From the NCBI GenBank assembly GCA_030765525.1, contig JAVCCK010000034.1, positions 62,001 through 126,000 of the forward strand: DNA of 64,000 nt. The letters run 5' to 3'. The position numbers and the translations under genes were made by a program. The stretch's first letter is position 1. Every line of letters starts with the position of its first letter. Below, piece by piece: positions 1-8,373 of this stretch. The notes under the pieces are model-generated. The model had not been told where the DNA came from. It worked only from the letters and a program-made list of their open reading frames with translations, and ran no database searches. Source of the DNA: Candidatus Lernaella stagnicola. Its GTDB lineage: Bacteria; Lernaellota; Lernaellaia; Lernaellales; Lernaellaceae.

Positions 1-1282
1 TTTCGGCCAGCACGGTGCCGTAGTTATTGAGCGCCTCGGAGGACTGCGGTTCCTTTTGCACGTTGTCGGCCCAGAGCTTTTCCGGCGACGCCCACACTCC
101 CGCGCGTACGACGGTGTAGGCGGTGAAGGCGGCGAGCAGCACCAGCACGGGAATCAGCCGCGCACGTTGCGGCAGGCGCTCGGCGGCGAGGCTCCACAAC
201 GCGACCCACAGCAGGCTGCCGGCCGCGGCGGGCAGGTAGTAGTAGTGTTCGGCGACCGGCCGCACCAGCGGCACAAGCCCGGCGGTCGGAGCGATTGTCG
301 CGGCAAACCAAATCAGCGCGAGCAAAAACACGGGCCGGTGGCGGGCGACCTTGATGGCCGCTCCGAACAAGAGCAGCCAGGCCGCAACGGCGCTCGCCAC
401 GATCCAGCCGGAGGTCCAGTTCGCCAAATTGATATCGTGAATGGCCCGCAATCGGTGGGGTACCAGCGTGAGCGCGAACGCGTTGAGTGTCAGACGGGGG
501 AGGGCCAAAAGGCGATCCCATAGCGGCGTGGTCACCGCCTTGTGGCCGTGGCTGATGCCCAGCACGCCCCAACGCCACCCCGCGTAAGCCAAGGCCAGCC
601 CGGCCAGCAGGGCGATGACCGCCACGAGTTGCTTTTCCGTGCGACGACCGACCGCGAGCAGGTACGCGACCGCCGGTACTATCAGCACCAAGGCGTTGGG
701 TTTGGACAGCAACGCCGCGATATACGCCAAAGCGGCCAGGGCGAGCCATTTTGGGTCCACCTTCCCCTCATCGGTGGCGCGAGCGATGCCGTAGAGCGTG
801 AGCAGCGAAAACGCGCCGACCATCACACCACCGCGGTTGGCGATGAGGCACACTTGCTCGGTGCACAGCGGATGGACGGCGAAGAGGAGGCCGGTGAGCA
901 GGGCGGGCAGTTCCCGGCGGAAAAGCGTCAGGGCCAAACCGTACAAGGCCAGCGCGGCCAGGGCGTGCAGCAACACGTTGGTCAGTCGTTGCAGCGGGGC
1001 GCTCCGGCCGAAGAGCGCCGTTTCCAGGTGGAAGGTCGCGGCCTGCATCGGCCGGTAAAAACCCATGACGCGCGGGTGTTGATTGAAGCGGCCCAAGTCC
1101 TGCGTGAAATAGCGCGGCAGGTTGGCGTGGTCGTCGAGAGTCCGGTTGGCCGCGACCAGGGAGATGTCGTCCCACAGGTAGGGCCCAGGCAGGCTACGGG
1201 CGTACACCGCCAGCGTCGCCAGCACGATCAACAACGATCCAACCAGACGCGCGCAGCGCGCCTTCTTTGTCTTTGTGGACAT
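1..1282 (-). CDS. TMTC-like multi-pass glycosyltransferase with TPR tail (partial)
   Basis: Reading the minus strand from the ATG at 1282 gives an open frame of about 427 codons that runs off the left edge. It begins with a short basic segment and a membrane helix, then a WDDISLV motif and a YRPMQAATFHLE segment. The LLFAVHPLCTEQV and IANRGGVMVG motifs that follow match bacterial relatives of TMTC/GT39 mannosyltransferases, which use polyprenyl-phosphate sugars on the outer face of the inner membrane. About ten membrane helices follow. The last visible residues (PEKLWADNVQKEP, SEALNNYGTVLAE) look like the first TPR of a C-terminal repeat region that lies outside the window. It is divergent from the next gene. 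The sugar donor and acceptor cannot be read. Arg-rich open frames in the other phases here are shadows. Confidence 0.75.
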   Translation of the reverse strand, partial: MSTKTKKARCARLVGSLLIVLATLAVYARSLPGPYLWDDISLVAANRTLDDHANLPRYFTQDLGRFNQHPRVMGFYRPMQAATFHLETALFGRSAPLQRLTNVLLHALAALALYGLALTLFRRELPALLTGLLFAVHPLCTEQVCLIANRGGVMVGAFSLLTLYGIARATDEGKVDPKWLALAALAYIAALLSKPNALVLIVPAVAYLLAVGRRTEKQLVAVIALLAGLALAYAGWRWGVLGISHGHKAVTTPLWDRLLALPRLTLNAFALTLVPHRLRAIHDINLANWTSGWIVASAVAAWLLLFGAAIKVARHRPVFLLALIWFAATIAPTAGLVPLVRPVAEHYYYLPAAAGSLLWVALWSLAAERLPQRARLIPVLVLLAAFTAYTVVRAGVWASPEKLWADNVQKEPQSSEALNNYGTVLAE

Positions 1283-1343
1283 CAAATCGTCCCAGATGAT
1301 AGGATGCGCGAGCACCGTAACGCAACCGGAACGGACTAGTTCG

Positions 1344-2951
1344 ATGACCAGCGAAACGGCATCGCCGCCCCGCGCCTACGCCGAGAAAGTCGCCTTTGCC
1401 GCGATCGGCGTCGGGCTCTTGGTGCGCCTGCTGATCGCCATACAACCGGCGGTGTCGCTGGTGCCGATCTGTCTGGCCGACGACACCTTCTATTATTTGC
1501 GCATCGCCGAAAACATCTTGGCCGGGCACGGGGCGAGTTTCGACGGCGTGGTGGCGACCAATGGTTACCACCCGTTATGGATGCTGGTTTCGATGGCGGC
1601 GGTCGCGCTGACCGGCGAGGCGGTAGCGGCGTCGCGCGTCTTACTGGTGCTGCTGGCGTTGATCGGGGCGGGCAACGCGCTGCTGTTTTGGCGCTTGATG
1701 CGTGACAGTCTCGGGCCGCTGCCCGCCTTGTGGGCGGCGTGCGTGTGGTCGCTGTCGCCGTACCTGCTGTTCACCGAAATGATGGGCGTGGAAGCGCCGC
1801 TGATGATGCTGGGCGCGTTGGCCGCGCTCAACGTTTACCACGGTATGCGCGCTCAAGAGCCGTCACGGCGGCAGTGGCTGCTGCTCGGCGGCTTACTCGG
1901 CCTGACGCTGCTGGCGCGTACCGACGCTGTTTTGCTGGCGGTGTTGCTGGCGCTGGACGCGGCGGTTATCCACTGGTGGCGGCGGCGCGGGGACGCCCCG
2001 GCGCTGCGGCGACAAATCGGTTTCGCGCTGGCGGGGGCGGGCGTGGCGGCGTTGGTCGTGGCGCCTTGGGTCGTCTACAACCTGGCCGCCTTCGGATCGA
2101 TCACGCAGGATTCGGCGCGGGCGCTGCTGTTTCGGGAACGGACGTGGTGGGAACTGGGCGGCGCATCGTTGGGGACCCATTTGTCTCAAGCGCTTCCCGC
2201 GGGTTTCGGCGACTACTTCCTGCGCTTGATCGGGTGGCCGAATGCTTCGCTGGCGCTGGCGTTCGTGACGTTGTTGGTGGGCGGGGGCGTGGCCGCGCGT
2301 TTGGCGGGCGGCGAACGATTTTTCCGCGCCGAGGCGAGGCCGTCTTTGTTGATCATCGGCTGGGGGATCGTCGTCTGGGCGTTTTATATTCTGTACTTCT
2401 GGCAGCAGAAGTTTTGGTATTTCTTACCGCTTCATGCCGGGATAGGCGCGGCGGGCGCATTGGTGATCGCCTACCTGCAACGCGTTTCGCGGGATGCGTG
2501 TGTGGCGCGGCGTTGGTTTGTCGCGTTGCTGGCCCTGATGATCGCGTCGTACGGCTACGTCGGCCTTAAGATTTGGCAGGGCGGCTTTCAGCCGTGGCAG
2601 AGCAGTTACGTGCGTGCCGCGCAAGCGGTGAGGGATTTGCACCAAGCCGATCCAACTTTGCGGTTCGCGGCGTTCAACGCCGGGATCATCAGCGCGTGGT
2701 CGCGCGTGCCGGTGGTCAACCTGGACGGCGTGGTCAATCCGGATGTGATTCGCGCGCAGCGGGATCGGGCGCTGTTGGCCTATCTGCGCGAGCGGGGTAT
2801 CGACTACGTGATCGATCACCAGAAGCTGATTGCCGCCTCCGGCGCGTTCGCCGAACCGGAATGGCCGCAGGCTTTTACATTGAGCGATCGCTTCCCGGCT
2901 TCTAAAATGCTCGGGGATTTGCTTGTCTTAAAGTTGAAACCGGCGCCGTAG
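1344..2951 (+). CDS. GT39/ArnT-like integral membrane glycosyltransferase
   Basis: 535 residues with about ten hydrophobic helices. The first periplasmic loop carries the acidic pair LADDTFYYLRIAENI followed by TNGYHPLW, a signature of bacterial GT39/ArnT-like transferases that take sugars from lipid-phosphate donors. The C-terminal soluble part (NLDGVVNPDVI, YLRERGIDYVID) resembles the periplasmic domain of similar uncharacterised proteins. The start at the ATG at 1344 was chosen because the frame's upstream codons would overlap the divergent gene that starts at 1282. The stop lies 24 bases before pilD, but nothing suggests a pilus role. Glycosylation of an envelope polymer or of pilin is possible inference only. 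Confidence 0.7.
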   Translation: MTSETASPPRAYAEKVAFAAIGVGLLVRLLIAIQPAVSLVPICLADDTFYYLRIAENILAGHGASFDGVVATNGYHPLWMLVSMAAVALTGEAVAASRVLLVLLALIGAGNALLFWRLMRDSLGPLPALWAACVWSLSPYLLFTEMMGVEAPLMMLGALAALNVYHGMRAQEPSRRQWLLLGGLLGLTLLARTDAVLLAVLLALDAAVIHWWRRRGDAPALRRQIGFALAGAGVAALVVAPWVVYNLAAFGSITQDSARALLFRERTWWELGGASLGTHLSQALPAGFGDYFLRLIGWPNASLALAFVTLLVGGGVAARLAGGERFFRAEARPSLLIIGWGIVVWAFYILYFWQQKFWYFLPLHAGIGAAGALVIAYLQRVSRDACVARRWFVALLALMIASYGYVGLKIWQGGFQPWQSSYVRAAQAVRDLHQADPTLRFAAFNAGIISAWSRVPVVNLDGVVNPDVIRAQRDRALLAYLRERGIDYVIDHQKLIAASGAFAEPEWPQAFTLSDRFPASKMLGDLLVLKLKPAP

Positions 2952-2975
2952 CGCCCGAGTCGTCAAGGAGAGCGT

Positions 2976-3767
2976 GTGTACGCGGACAACTTCATTCAGA
3001 TTTACGTCACCTTCGCGGGTTTCTTATTCGGGGCGGCCATCGGCTCGTTTCTTAACGTGGTCATCTGGCGCCTGCCGCAGGGCGAGTCGATTGTTTTCCC
3101 CGGCAGTCACTGTCCGCAGTGCGGCAACGCTATTTCCTGGTACGACAACATTCCGTTGCTGTCGTGGGTTTTCCTGGGCGCCAAGTGCCGTCACTGCCGC
3201 GGACAGATCAGCCTTCGCTATCCGATGGTCGAATTGGTCAGCGCGATTTTCCTGGCGGGGTATCTGAATCGCTTCGGCATCGCCGCGGGCGTCGTATGGT
3301 ATCTATTCACCGCGGCGCTGATCGTGGTGACCATGATCGACCTGGACCACAAGATCATCCCCGATGAAATCAGCCTGCCGGGCATTCCGATCGGCCTGCT
3401 GATCAATATGTTCGTCCTTTCCGACAACTGGAAAGACGGCCTGATCGACGGCGGCCTGGGCGCTTTGCTCGGCGGCGGGCTGCTGCTGGCCATCGCCCTG
3501 GGTTACTACGCGCTGACCAAAACCGAAGGCATGGGCCTGGGCGATCCGAAACTTCTGGGCATGATCGGTGCGTTCGTGGGCTGGAAGGGCGTGATCTTCA
3601 CGATTCTCGTTTCGAGTTTGGTCGGCACCCTGATCGGCGCGCTGTTCATTGCACTGACGGGCAAGAGTCGAAAATTCCAAATTCCTTTCGGACCGTTTCT
3701 CGCCCTGGGCGCGGTGACCTGGGTGTGGCTCGGGCCGGCGGCGGTTCGGTGGTATTTTGGGTACTAA
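2976..3767 (+). CDS. pilD: Type IV prepilin peptidase / N-methyltransferase
   Basis: A 263-residue inner-membrane enzyme that cleaves the leader of type IV prepilins and N-methylates the new N-terminus. It has the cytoplasmic zinc-binding half with two CxxC pairs (C46/C49 and C71/C74, as in HCPQCG and KCRHC). The A24 aspartyl protease half has D122/D124 in MIDLDHKIIPDE and D190 in GMGLGDPK. About eight membrane helices are visible and the length is normal. The start is a GTG at 2976 with AAGGAG at 2965-2970. Its substrates are probably the four prepilin-like proteins at 6987-15726. It lies just ahead of the sensor kinase gene, likely in one operon. Confidence 0.95.
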   Translation: MYADNFIQIYVTFAGFLFGAAIGSFLNVVIWRLPQGESIVFPGSHCPQCGNAISWYDNIPLLSWVFLGAKCRHCRGQISLRYPMVELVSAIFLAGYLNRFGIAAGVVWYLFTAALIVVTMIDLDHKIIPDEISLPGIPIGLLINMFVLSDNWKDGLIDGGLGALLGGGLLLAIALGYYALTKTEGMGLGDPKLLGMIGAFVGWKGVIFTILVSSLVGTLIGALFIALTGKSRKFQIPFGPFLALGAVTWVWLGPAAVRWYFGY

Positions 3768-3813
3768 GCGACCAGGGTTGTTAAAGAGTCTTTCTCTGGG
3801 TCCCTTTACGGGA

Positions 3814-5427
3814 ATGCGCACCCGAGTCGTCTTACTGATCGCCTTGCTGACCGGACTGCTGGTGATTCTGCTCGGCGGCGTGGTCACGCGACTTCTCGAA
3901 CACCACCTCGTGAAACAAAAACGCGTGCAGGGGCGAACGGCGCTGCTGGCGATGCAGGCCGCGTTGGACTTGCGGCAGGAGTGGGGCCGAACGGGGCGCG
4001 ACACGGCGCAGGATATGTCGCACTTCGTGCGCCTGATGGCGCAAAACCTCGAACTGTCGAGTCTGGTCATTGTCGACGAGGGGCAGAACATCATCGCCCA
4101 CAGCCAGGCCGACATGATCGGGTTGGTGTTCGCCGAGGCGGATCTCAGCCGCGCGATGACCGAGCGGAAACTGATTCACCGGTTGATCGGTCGCGATACC
4201 GAAACACCGGAAGTGGTTTTTTCCGGACCGCTGTACCGCAGCGGTAAGGCGATCGGCGCGGTTCGTTTCATCCTGCCGATCAATGACTTGTACGTGGCCC
4301 TAACGGGTATGAAGCGAATTCTATGGCTGTACGCCCTGATGGATGCGCTGGCCGTGATTCTGTTCGGGTCGTTCATGTTGTGGCGATTGCTCGTGCGACC
4401 GGTGGAACAAATGGTGCAGATGACCGAGAAAATGGCCGCCGGCGAATATCGTGTTCCAGCACCGCCGGCGACCAAAGACGAAATCGGGCGGCTGGGACGC
4501 GCGTTGGCCAAGCTGGCGGCGACGCTCGCCGATCGTGAGAAAATCAACAAACGCCAGGTCAAGCGTCTGGAAACCATCAACCGGGAATTGCAGGAAGCCC
4601 ACCGGCAGTTACTCCACACCGACCGCCTCGCGTACGTCGGGCGGGTGGCCGCCGGTGTCGCCCATGAAGTCGGCAACCCCCTGGGGGCGATCTATGGCTA
4701 CCTGGACATCCTGCGCGACGCCGATTTGCAGCCTACGGAACGTCAGGTCGTCGAGCGCATCGAAAAGGATGTCAAGCGTATCGATAGCATCGTGCGCGAA
4801 TTGCTCGACTTCTCGCGGGTCAAGGAAGCCCAGATCGAAAACGCCGACGTTGTCGAGTTGGCGCGCGAGGCCGTGCAACTCATGAAAAGCCAGCGCGGCC
4901 TGGACCACGTTGAGGTTCAGGTCGAAACCGAGGCCGAGGTGCCGCCCGTGCGCTTGGACCGGCAGCAGTTCGTCCAGGTCGTATTGAACATCCTGCTCAA
5001 CGCCACCGACGCGATGGACGGGGTCGGCCGGATCCGGATTCGGGCTGAGGGAGCGCTGTTTGAGCGAAGTCGTTTGCTGGATCCGCAGTTGCCCGGCGTG
5101 CCGCCGGAGGACGAGGTTCCCTACACCGATCATGTGCAGCGCGGTATCGTTTTTTCCGACGCCATCGGACCCGGCAGCGAATCGCTGGCAGTATTTTTGC
5201 ATGTCACCGACAGCGGGCCCGGCATGGAACCGACGGTTCTCGGGCAGATGTTCGACCCCTTTTTCACGACGAAGAAAGCCGGCAGAGGCACCGGGCTGGG
5301 CATGGCGATCTGCCATCGGATCATCGGGGCGATGAGCGGATTGATTCGCGTAGAGAGCCGGCCGGGGCAGGGGAGCAGGGTATCTTTGATACTTCCGGCA
5401 AACGAGGGTGAGTTCGACGATGAGTGA
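3814..5427 (+). CDS. PilS-like sensor histidine kinase
   Basis: A membrane histidine kinase of 537 residues that should phosphorylate the adjacent response regulator. Order: a membrane helix near residues 3-25, a periplasmic sensor of about 150 residues, a second helix (WLYALMDALAVILFGSFML), a HAMP segment, a coiled coil, the H-box with H284 in AGVAHEVGNPLG, and an HATPase domain with GRGTGLGMAICHR. True PilS has six helices plus a PAS domain, so this is closer to ZraS/NtrB-type kinases and the pilus role rests on context. The ATPase domain carries an insertion of about 40 residues before the DSGPGM box. A TTG at 3757 could add 19 residues; the ATG at 3814 puts the helix at the N-terminus. 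It overlaps the next gene by 8 bases. Confidence 0.85.
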   Translation: MRTRVVLLIALLTGLLVILLGGVVTRLLEHHLVKQKRVQGRTALLAMQAALDLRQEWGRTGRDTAQDMSHFVRLMAQNLELSSLVIVDEGQNIIAHSQADMIGLVFAEADLSRAMTERKLIHRLIGRDTETPEVVFSGPLYRSGKAIGAVRFILPINDLYVALTGMKRILWLYALMDALAVILFGSFMLWRLLVRPVEQMVQMTEKMAAGEYRVPAPPATKDEIGRLGRALAKLAATLADREKINKRQVKRLETINRELQEAHRQLLHTDRLAYVGRVAAGVAHEVGNPLGAIYGYLDILRDADLQPTERQVVERIEKDVKRIDSIVRELLDFSRVKEAQIENADVVELAREAVQLMKSQRGLDHVEVQVETEAEVPPVRLDRQQFVQVVLNILLNATDAMDGVGRIRIRAEGALFERSRLLDPQLPGVPPEDEVPYTDHVQRGIVFSDAIGPGSESLAVFLHVTDSGPGMEPTVLGQMFDPFFTTKKAGRGTGLGMAICHRIIGAMSGLIRVESRPGQGSRVSLILPANEGEFDDE

Positions 5428-6820
5428 CGCGAAACGTATTTTGGTCATCGACGACGAAGAAGGTTTGCGATTCACGCTAAGTGTTCTCCTTAAAAAGAAG
5501 GGCTACGAGGTCAGCACGGCCGAAAACGGTCGCATGGCGTTGGATTCGCTGCCGACCTTGAAGCCCGATTACGTCTTGTGCGACCTGCGTATGCCCGAAC
5601 TGGACGGACTCGAATTCCTACAGAAGGCGATCGAACAAGGCTTTCACAAACCCATCATCATGATGAGCGCGTACGGCACGATCGAGGACGCGGTGGAGGC
5701 GATGCGCCTGGGAGCGTTCGATTACATCAGCAAGCCTTTCCGGAAAAACGAAGTGCTCGTCGTGCTTGAGCGGGCCGAGGAACGCGAACAACTGCGCAGC
5801 GAAAACGTCCAGTTGCGAGCGGCGGCCCGGGCCGCGGCGGACCGCGAGTTCCTCACCGACGACGGTCGGGTTCAGGAGTTGTTGGCGATCGTGCGCAAGA
5901 TCGCCTCGTTCAAGACGACGGTGTTGATCACCGGAGAGTCCGGGACAGGTAAGGAACTCATTGCGCGTTCGATTCACCGCAACGGGCCGCGGAATGCCGG
6001 TCCCTTTGTGGCGATCAATTGCGGCGCGATTCCCGAGCATTTGCTGGAAAGCGAGTTGTTTGGACACGCCAAGGGCTCTTTCACCGATGCGGTGGCCGAT
6101 AAAGAGGGCTTAGTGACGGCCTCGAGTCGGGGCACGTTGTTTTTGGATGAGATTGGCGATCTGCCTTTGATGTTGCAGGTGAAATTGTTGCGGGTCCTGC
6201 AGGAAGAAGCCGTGCGTCCGGTCGGGGCGAATCGCGAGGTTTCGGTCGACTTGCGCGTGGTGGCGGCCACGGCGCGCGATTTGGAGAAAGACGTGCGGGA
6301 TGGGCGGTTCCGGGAAGATCTGTATTATCGCCTGAACGTGTTTCACCTGTGCGTACCGCCGCTGCGAGAGCGGCCGACGGATGTGGACCTACTGGCGCGG
6401 CACTTCATCACGAAAATTGCCCAGCAACACGGTTTGCCGACGTGCGAGATCGGCGACGGGGCGCTGGAGATTTTGCAGCGCTACGATTGGCCGGGCAATG
6501 TTCGTGAACTTGAGAACGCGATGGAACGGGCGGTGCTGCTGGCCGGCGGGCGTCCGATTACGCCGCCGGACCTGCCCGACCGTTTACGGACACGAGCCGG
6601 CAGTGAGCTTCCGCACGCCACCGGCGATTTATCGGTCAAGCGCAACATGCGGGAGATCGAACGGCGGTTGATCGAGGAGGCGCTGGCGCGAACCCACGGC
6701 AATAAATCCCAAGCGGCCAAGCTTTTGGACCTTTCGTTACGGGCATTGTTGTACAAAATCAAGGATTATGGGTTAGATCGGAAAGGCGAGAACTTGGAGA
6801 ATAGCGGCCGCGAAGGTTGA
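5420..6820 (+). CDS. pilR: Sigma54-dependent response regulator, PilR type
   Basis: A 466-residue NtrC-family activator. The receiver domain (residues 1-125) has the D11/D12 pair and probable phospho-acceptor D55 in VLCDLRMPELDG. The AAA+ domain has Walker A GESGTGKE (172-179), the sigma54-contact loop as GSFTDA (219-224, in place of GAFTGA or GSFTGA) and Walker B GTLFLDEIGDL. A Fis-type helix-turn-helix (NKSQAAKLLDLSLRALLYKI) ends the protein. The ATG at 5420 lies inside the kinase stop region (ATGAGTGA), so the two are translationally coupled. Palindromes and a -24/-12 promoter follow the stop directly, consistent with control of the minor pilin genes. It is called PilR from context; a general NtrC-like regulator is the alternative. 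Confidence 0.88.
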   Translation: MSDAKRILVIDDEEGLRFTLSVLLKKKGYEVSTAENGRMALDSLPTLKPDYVLCDLRMPELDGLEFLQKAIEQGFHKPIIMMSAYGTIEDAVEAMRLGAFDYISKPFRKNEVLVVLERAEEREQLRSENVQLRAAARAAADREFLTDDGRVQELLAIVRKIASFKTTVLITGESGTGKELIARSIHRNGPRNAGPFVAINCGAIPEHLLESELFGHAKGSFTDAVADKEGLVTASSRGTLFLDEIGDLPLMLQVKLLRVLQEEAVRPVGANREVSVDLRVVAATARDLEKDVRDGRFREDLYYRLNVFHLCVPPLRERPTDVDLLARHFITKIAQQHGLPTCEIGDGALEILQRYDWPGNVRELENAMERAVLLAGGRPITPPDLPDRLRTRAGSELPHATGDLSVKRNMREIERRLIEEALARTHGNKSQAAKLLDLSLRALLYKIKDYGLDRKGENLENSGREG

Positions 6821-6852
6821 AAAAGTTTTCACTATTTGTGAAAAGTTTTCAC
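6818..6852. promoter_or_regulatory. Tandem palindromes, candidate PilR enhancer sites
   Basis: The sequence AAAAGTTTTCAC occurs at 6821-6832 and again at 6841-6852, exactly 20 bp (two helical turns) apart. The second copy sits in a perfect inverted repeat, GTGAAAA-G-TTTTCAC (6838-6852). The first forms TGAAAA-AG-TTTTCA (6818-6831). The first overlaps the pilR stop codon. The sites lie about 115-145 bp upstream of the predicted start of transcription from the sigma54 promoter at 6940-6953, the normal distance for an NtrC-family upstream activating sequence. Binding by PilR is inference. Confidence 0.5.
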
Positions 6853-6937
6853 AGTCAAGTGTCGAACAAATCAAATAAAAATCAGTTGCGTGAGGTCGAA
6901 ACTCTGATATTATAACAGCTTGAAATACTAGGCCTAC

Positions 6938-6956
6938 AGGGCATAGTTATTGCTGC
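6938..6956 (+). promoter_or_regulatory. Sigma54 (-24/-12) promoter for minor pilin genes
   Basis: GGCATAGTTATTGCT starts at 6940. GG (6940-6941) and GC (6952-6953) have the required spacing, and GGCA and TTGCT match the consensus TGGCACG-N4-TTGCW. Two central bases and the T before GG differ. Transcription would start near 6965, leaving a 22-base leader before the fimT ATG. A sigma70-like alternative, TTGCGT (6886-6891), 16 bases, then an extended -10 TGATATTAT (6905-6913), lies just upstream. Confidence 0.55.
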
Positions 6957-6986
6957 TAAACCTTGGCGGACAAAAAGGGTAGGCTC

Positions 6987-7595
6987 ATGAACCGGGAAAA
7001 TAAACAGGAAGAGCGCCGCGGTTTTACTTTGGTGGAATTGATGGTCGTCGTGGCCCTGATTGGGATTTTGACGGCGATCGGTTTTGTCTCCATGTTGCAT
7101 TACCGCACGATTATTCGCGTCAATACCAGCGCCCGGGAAGTGGCAGGGCAGATGCGGTTGGCGCGGGCGAGAGCGATTCGCGAAGGGCGTTCGGTGCGCG
7201 TTTGGTTTTCCGGATCCGACAACTACCAGACCGGTGTAGATGCCGACGAGTCCGGGCAATTCGACTCCTCGTTCCCGAAGACGCATCAAATGGAGCCGGG
7301 CATCATTTTCGGTTACTTTGTCGGTATCGACAACGTACCCGGGCATGCTCATCCGGTGGGGTGCGCGATTGAGATCAAGGGCAGTTGCCCGACCGCGCAG
7401 AATCGGCACTTCTTCTTCCGACATGACGGGACGGCGTCATCGCAAGGGGTCGCGTATTTGATTCCGAGTATTGACGTGTTGGGGACAGGTAATCGCCCCG
7501 ACCGCATGCGGGCCGTCGACTGGGAAGGTTCCACGGGCCGTATTCGCGTGTGGAAGTGGAAGGACGCCGCGGGTGACGGAGAACGTTGGCGCTAG
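6987..7595 (+). CDS. Minor pilin, FimT/GspH-like
   Basis: A 202-residue prepilin. A 12-residue basic leader (MNRENKQEERRG) is followed by the cleavage site G/FTLVE with Glu at +5 and a hydrophobic helix, the standard PilD substrate. The C-terminal part has the GspH/FimT pattern, with RLARARAIREGRSVRVWFS shortly after the helix. In the pilus this family helps initiate assembly and sits at or near the tip. The start is the ATG at 6987, preceded by a GGTAGG ribosome site; an in-frame TTG at 6963 would give a less typical leader and would sit at the predicted start of transcription. It is the first gene after the candidate sigma54 promoter. Confidence 0.85.
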   Translation: MNRENKQEERRGFTLVELMVVVALIGILTAIGFVSMLHYRTIIRVNTSAREVAGQMRLARARAIREGRSVRVWFSGSDNYQTGVDADESGQFDSSFPKTHQMEPGIIFGYFVGIDNVPGHAHPVGCAIEIKGSCPTAQNRHFFFRHDGTASSQGVAYLIPSIDVLGTGNRPDRMRAVDWEGSTGRIRVWKWKDAAGDGERWR

Positions 7596-7739
7596 TCCGA
7601 TCTCGGTCTGAAAAAACGTAGTTGTCTCGGTGTACCGAGCCTATTCGCCACCTCAGCTTACGAACTGTGCGGTGGCGTTTCCGTATGAAGGAAAGGTCTT
7701 GGAAGAGGCCTTGAGAACTGGGGAAAGGATCGGTTGAGA

Positions 7740-8342
7740 ATGTTGGTCTCGATGCAAAGTCGGATGCGGCGAAGGCAGGCGGGTTTCTCGCTCGTTGAGA
7801 TCTTGGTTGCGATGAGCGTATTGGTGATCGGCATTTTGGGTGTCATACCGATGCTTTCGTTCAACATTCGGGCGAACCAATCCGGCAAAAACTACGGTAT
7901 TGCCAGCTATCTTGCCCAGCGCAAGCTCGAACAGATTCGCAGTTGGCCGATGTACGAAGACTACGACGGGTCCACGCCGGGAATCACGAACAATAACAGC
8001 CGCCTGATAGGAACCGAAGTCACCCACATGGGCGAACACCACCAGCTATTCACGATTACCAGCAAGGTGTTGCGCAACGGGTTCGATTCCTTGGGCACCG
8101 GGACGGGTAATTGCGACGGGCTGAAATTTGCTTCCACGGAAGTCGACGAAGGCGGGATCATCGGCGGCGGCTCAATGAATACCGGTAACGTCGGCGAGTA
8201 TTGCAACGGCGGGTACCGGGGTGAGGATTTCAAACTCGTTCGAGTGCGGGTGTCGTGGTACGAGAAGTCGCACGCGGCCGGCGCCTCGTCGCTCCAACGC
8301 GGGCATGAGATATTCCGATATATGTTCCTTGCGAAGTTTTAG
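7740..8342 (+). CDS. pilV: Minor pilin, PilV-like
   Basis: A 200-residue prepilin with leader ending QAG, cleavage G/FSLVE, and the PilV/GspI-type helix EILVAMSVLVIGILGVIPM. The motif AQRKLEQIRSW after the helix is typical of PilV proteins. The C-terminal region is rich in Gly and Asn with several Cys. The start is the ATG at 7740 with GGAAAGG upstream; an in-frame TTG lies at 7734. The 144-base gap from fimT holds a weak inverted repeat CGCCACC/GGTGGCG (7646-7677) but no T-run, so the genes are probably cotranscribed. Order fimT-pilV-pilX-pilW resembles minor pilin operons elsewhere, without a pilY1 gene here. Confidence 0.8.
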   Translation: MLVSMQSRMRRRQAGFSLVEILVAMSVLVIGILGVIPMLSFNIRANQSGKNYGIASYLAQRKLEQIRSWPMYEDYDGSTPGITNNNSRLIGTEVTHMGEHHQLFTITSKVLRNGFDSLGTGTGNCDGLKFASTEVDEGGIIGGGSMNTGNVGEYCNGGYRGEDFKLVRVRVSWYEKSHAAGASSLQRGHEIFRYMFLAKF

Positions 8343-8373
8343 TTCACAAGCGTCTGAAATAAGGATGCCGTAA

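Noticed and set aside
24-1175. Arg-rich open frames on the minus strand and Gln/Arg-rich ones on the plus strand
   Set aside because: They are shadows of the real minus-strand membrane transferase, whose frame runs off the left edge and gives a sensible protein.
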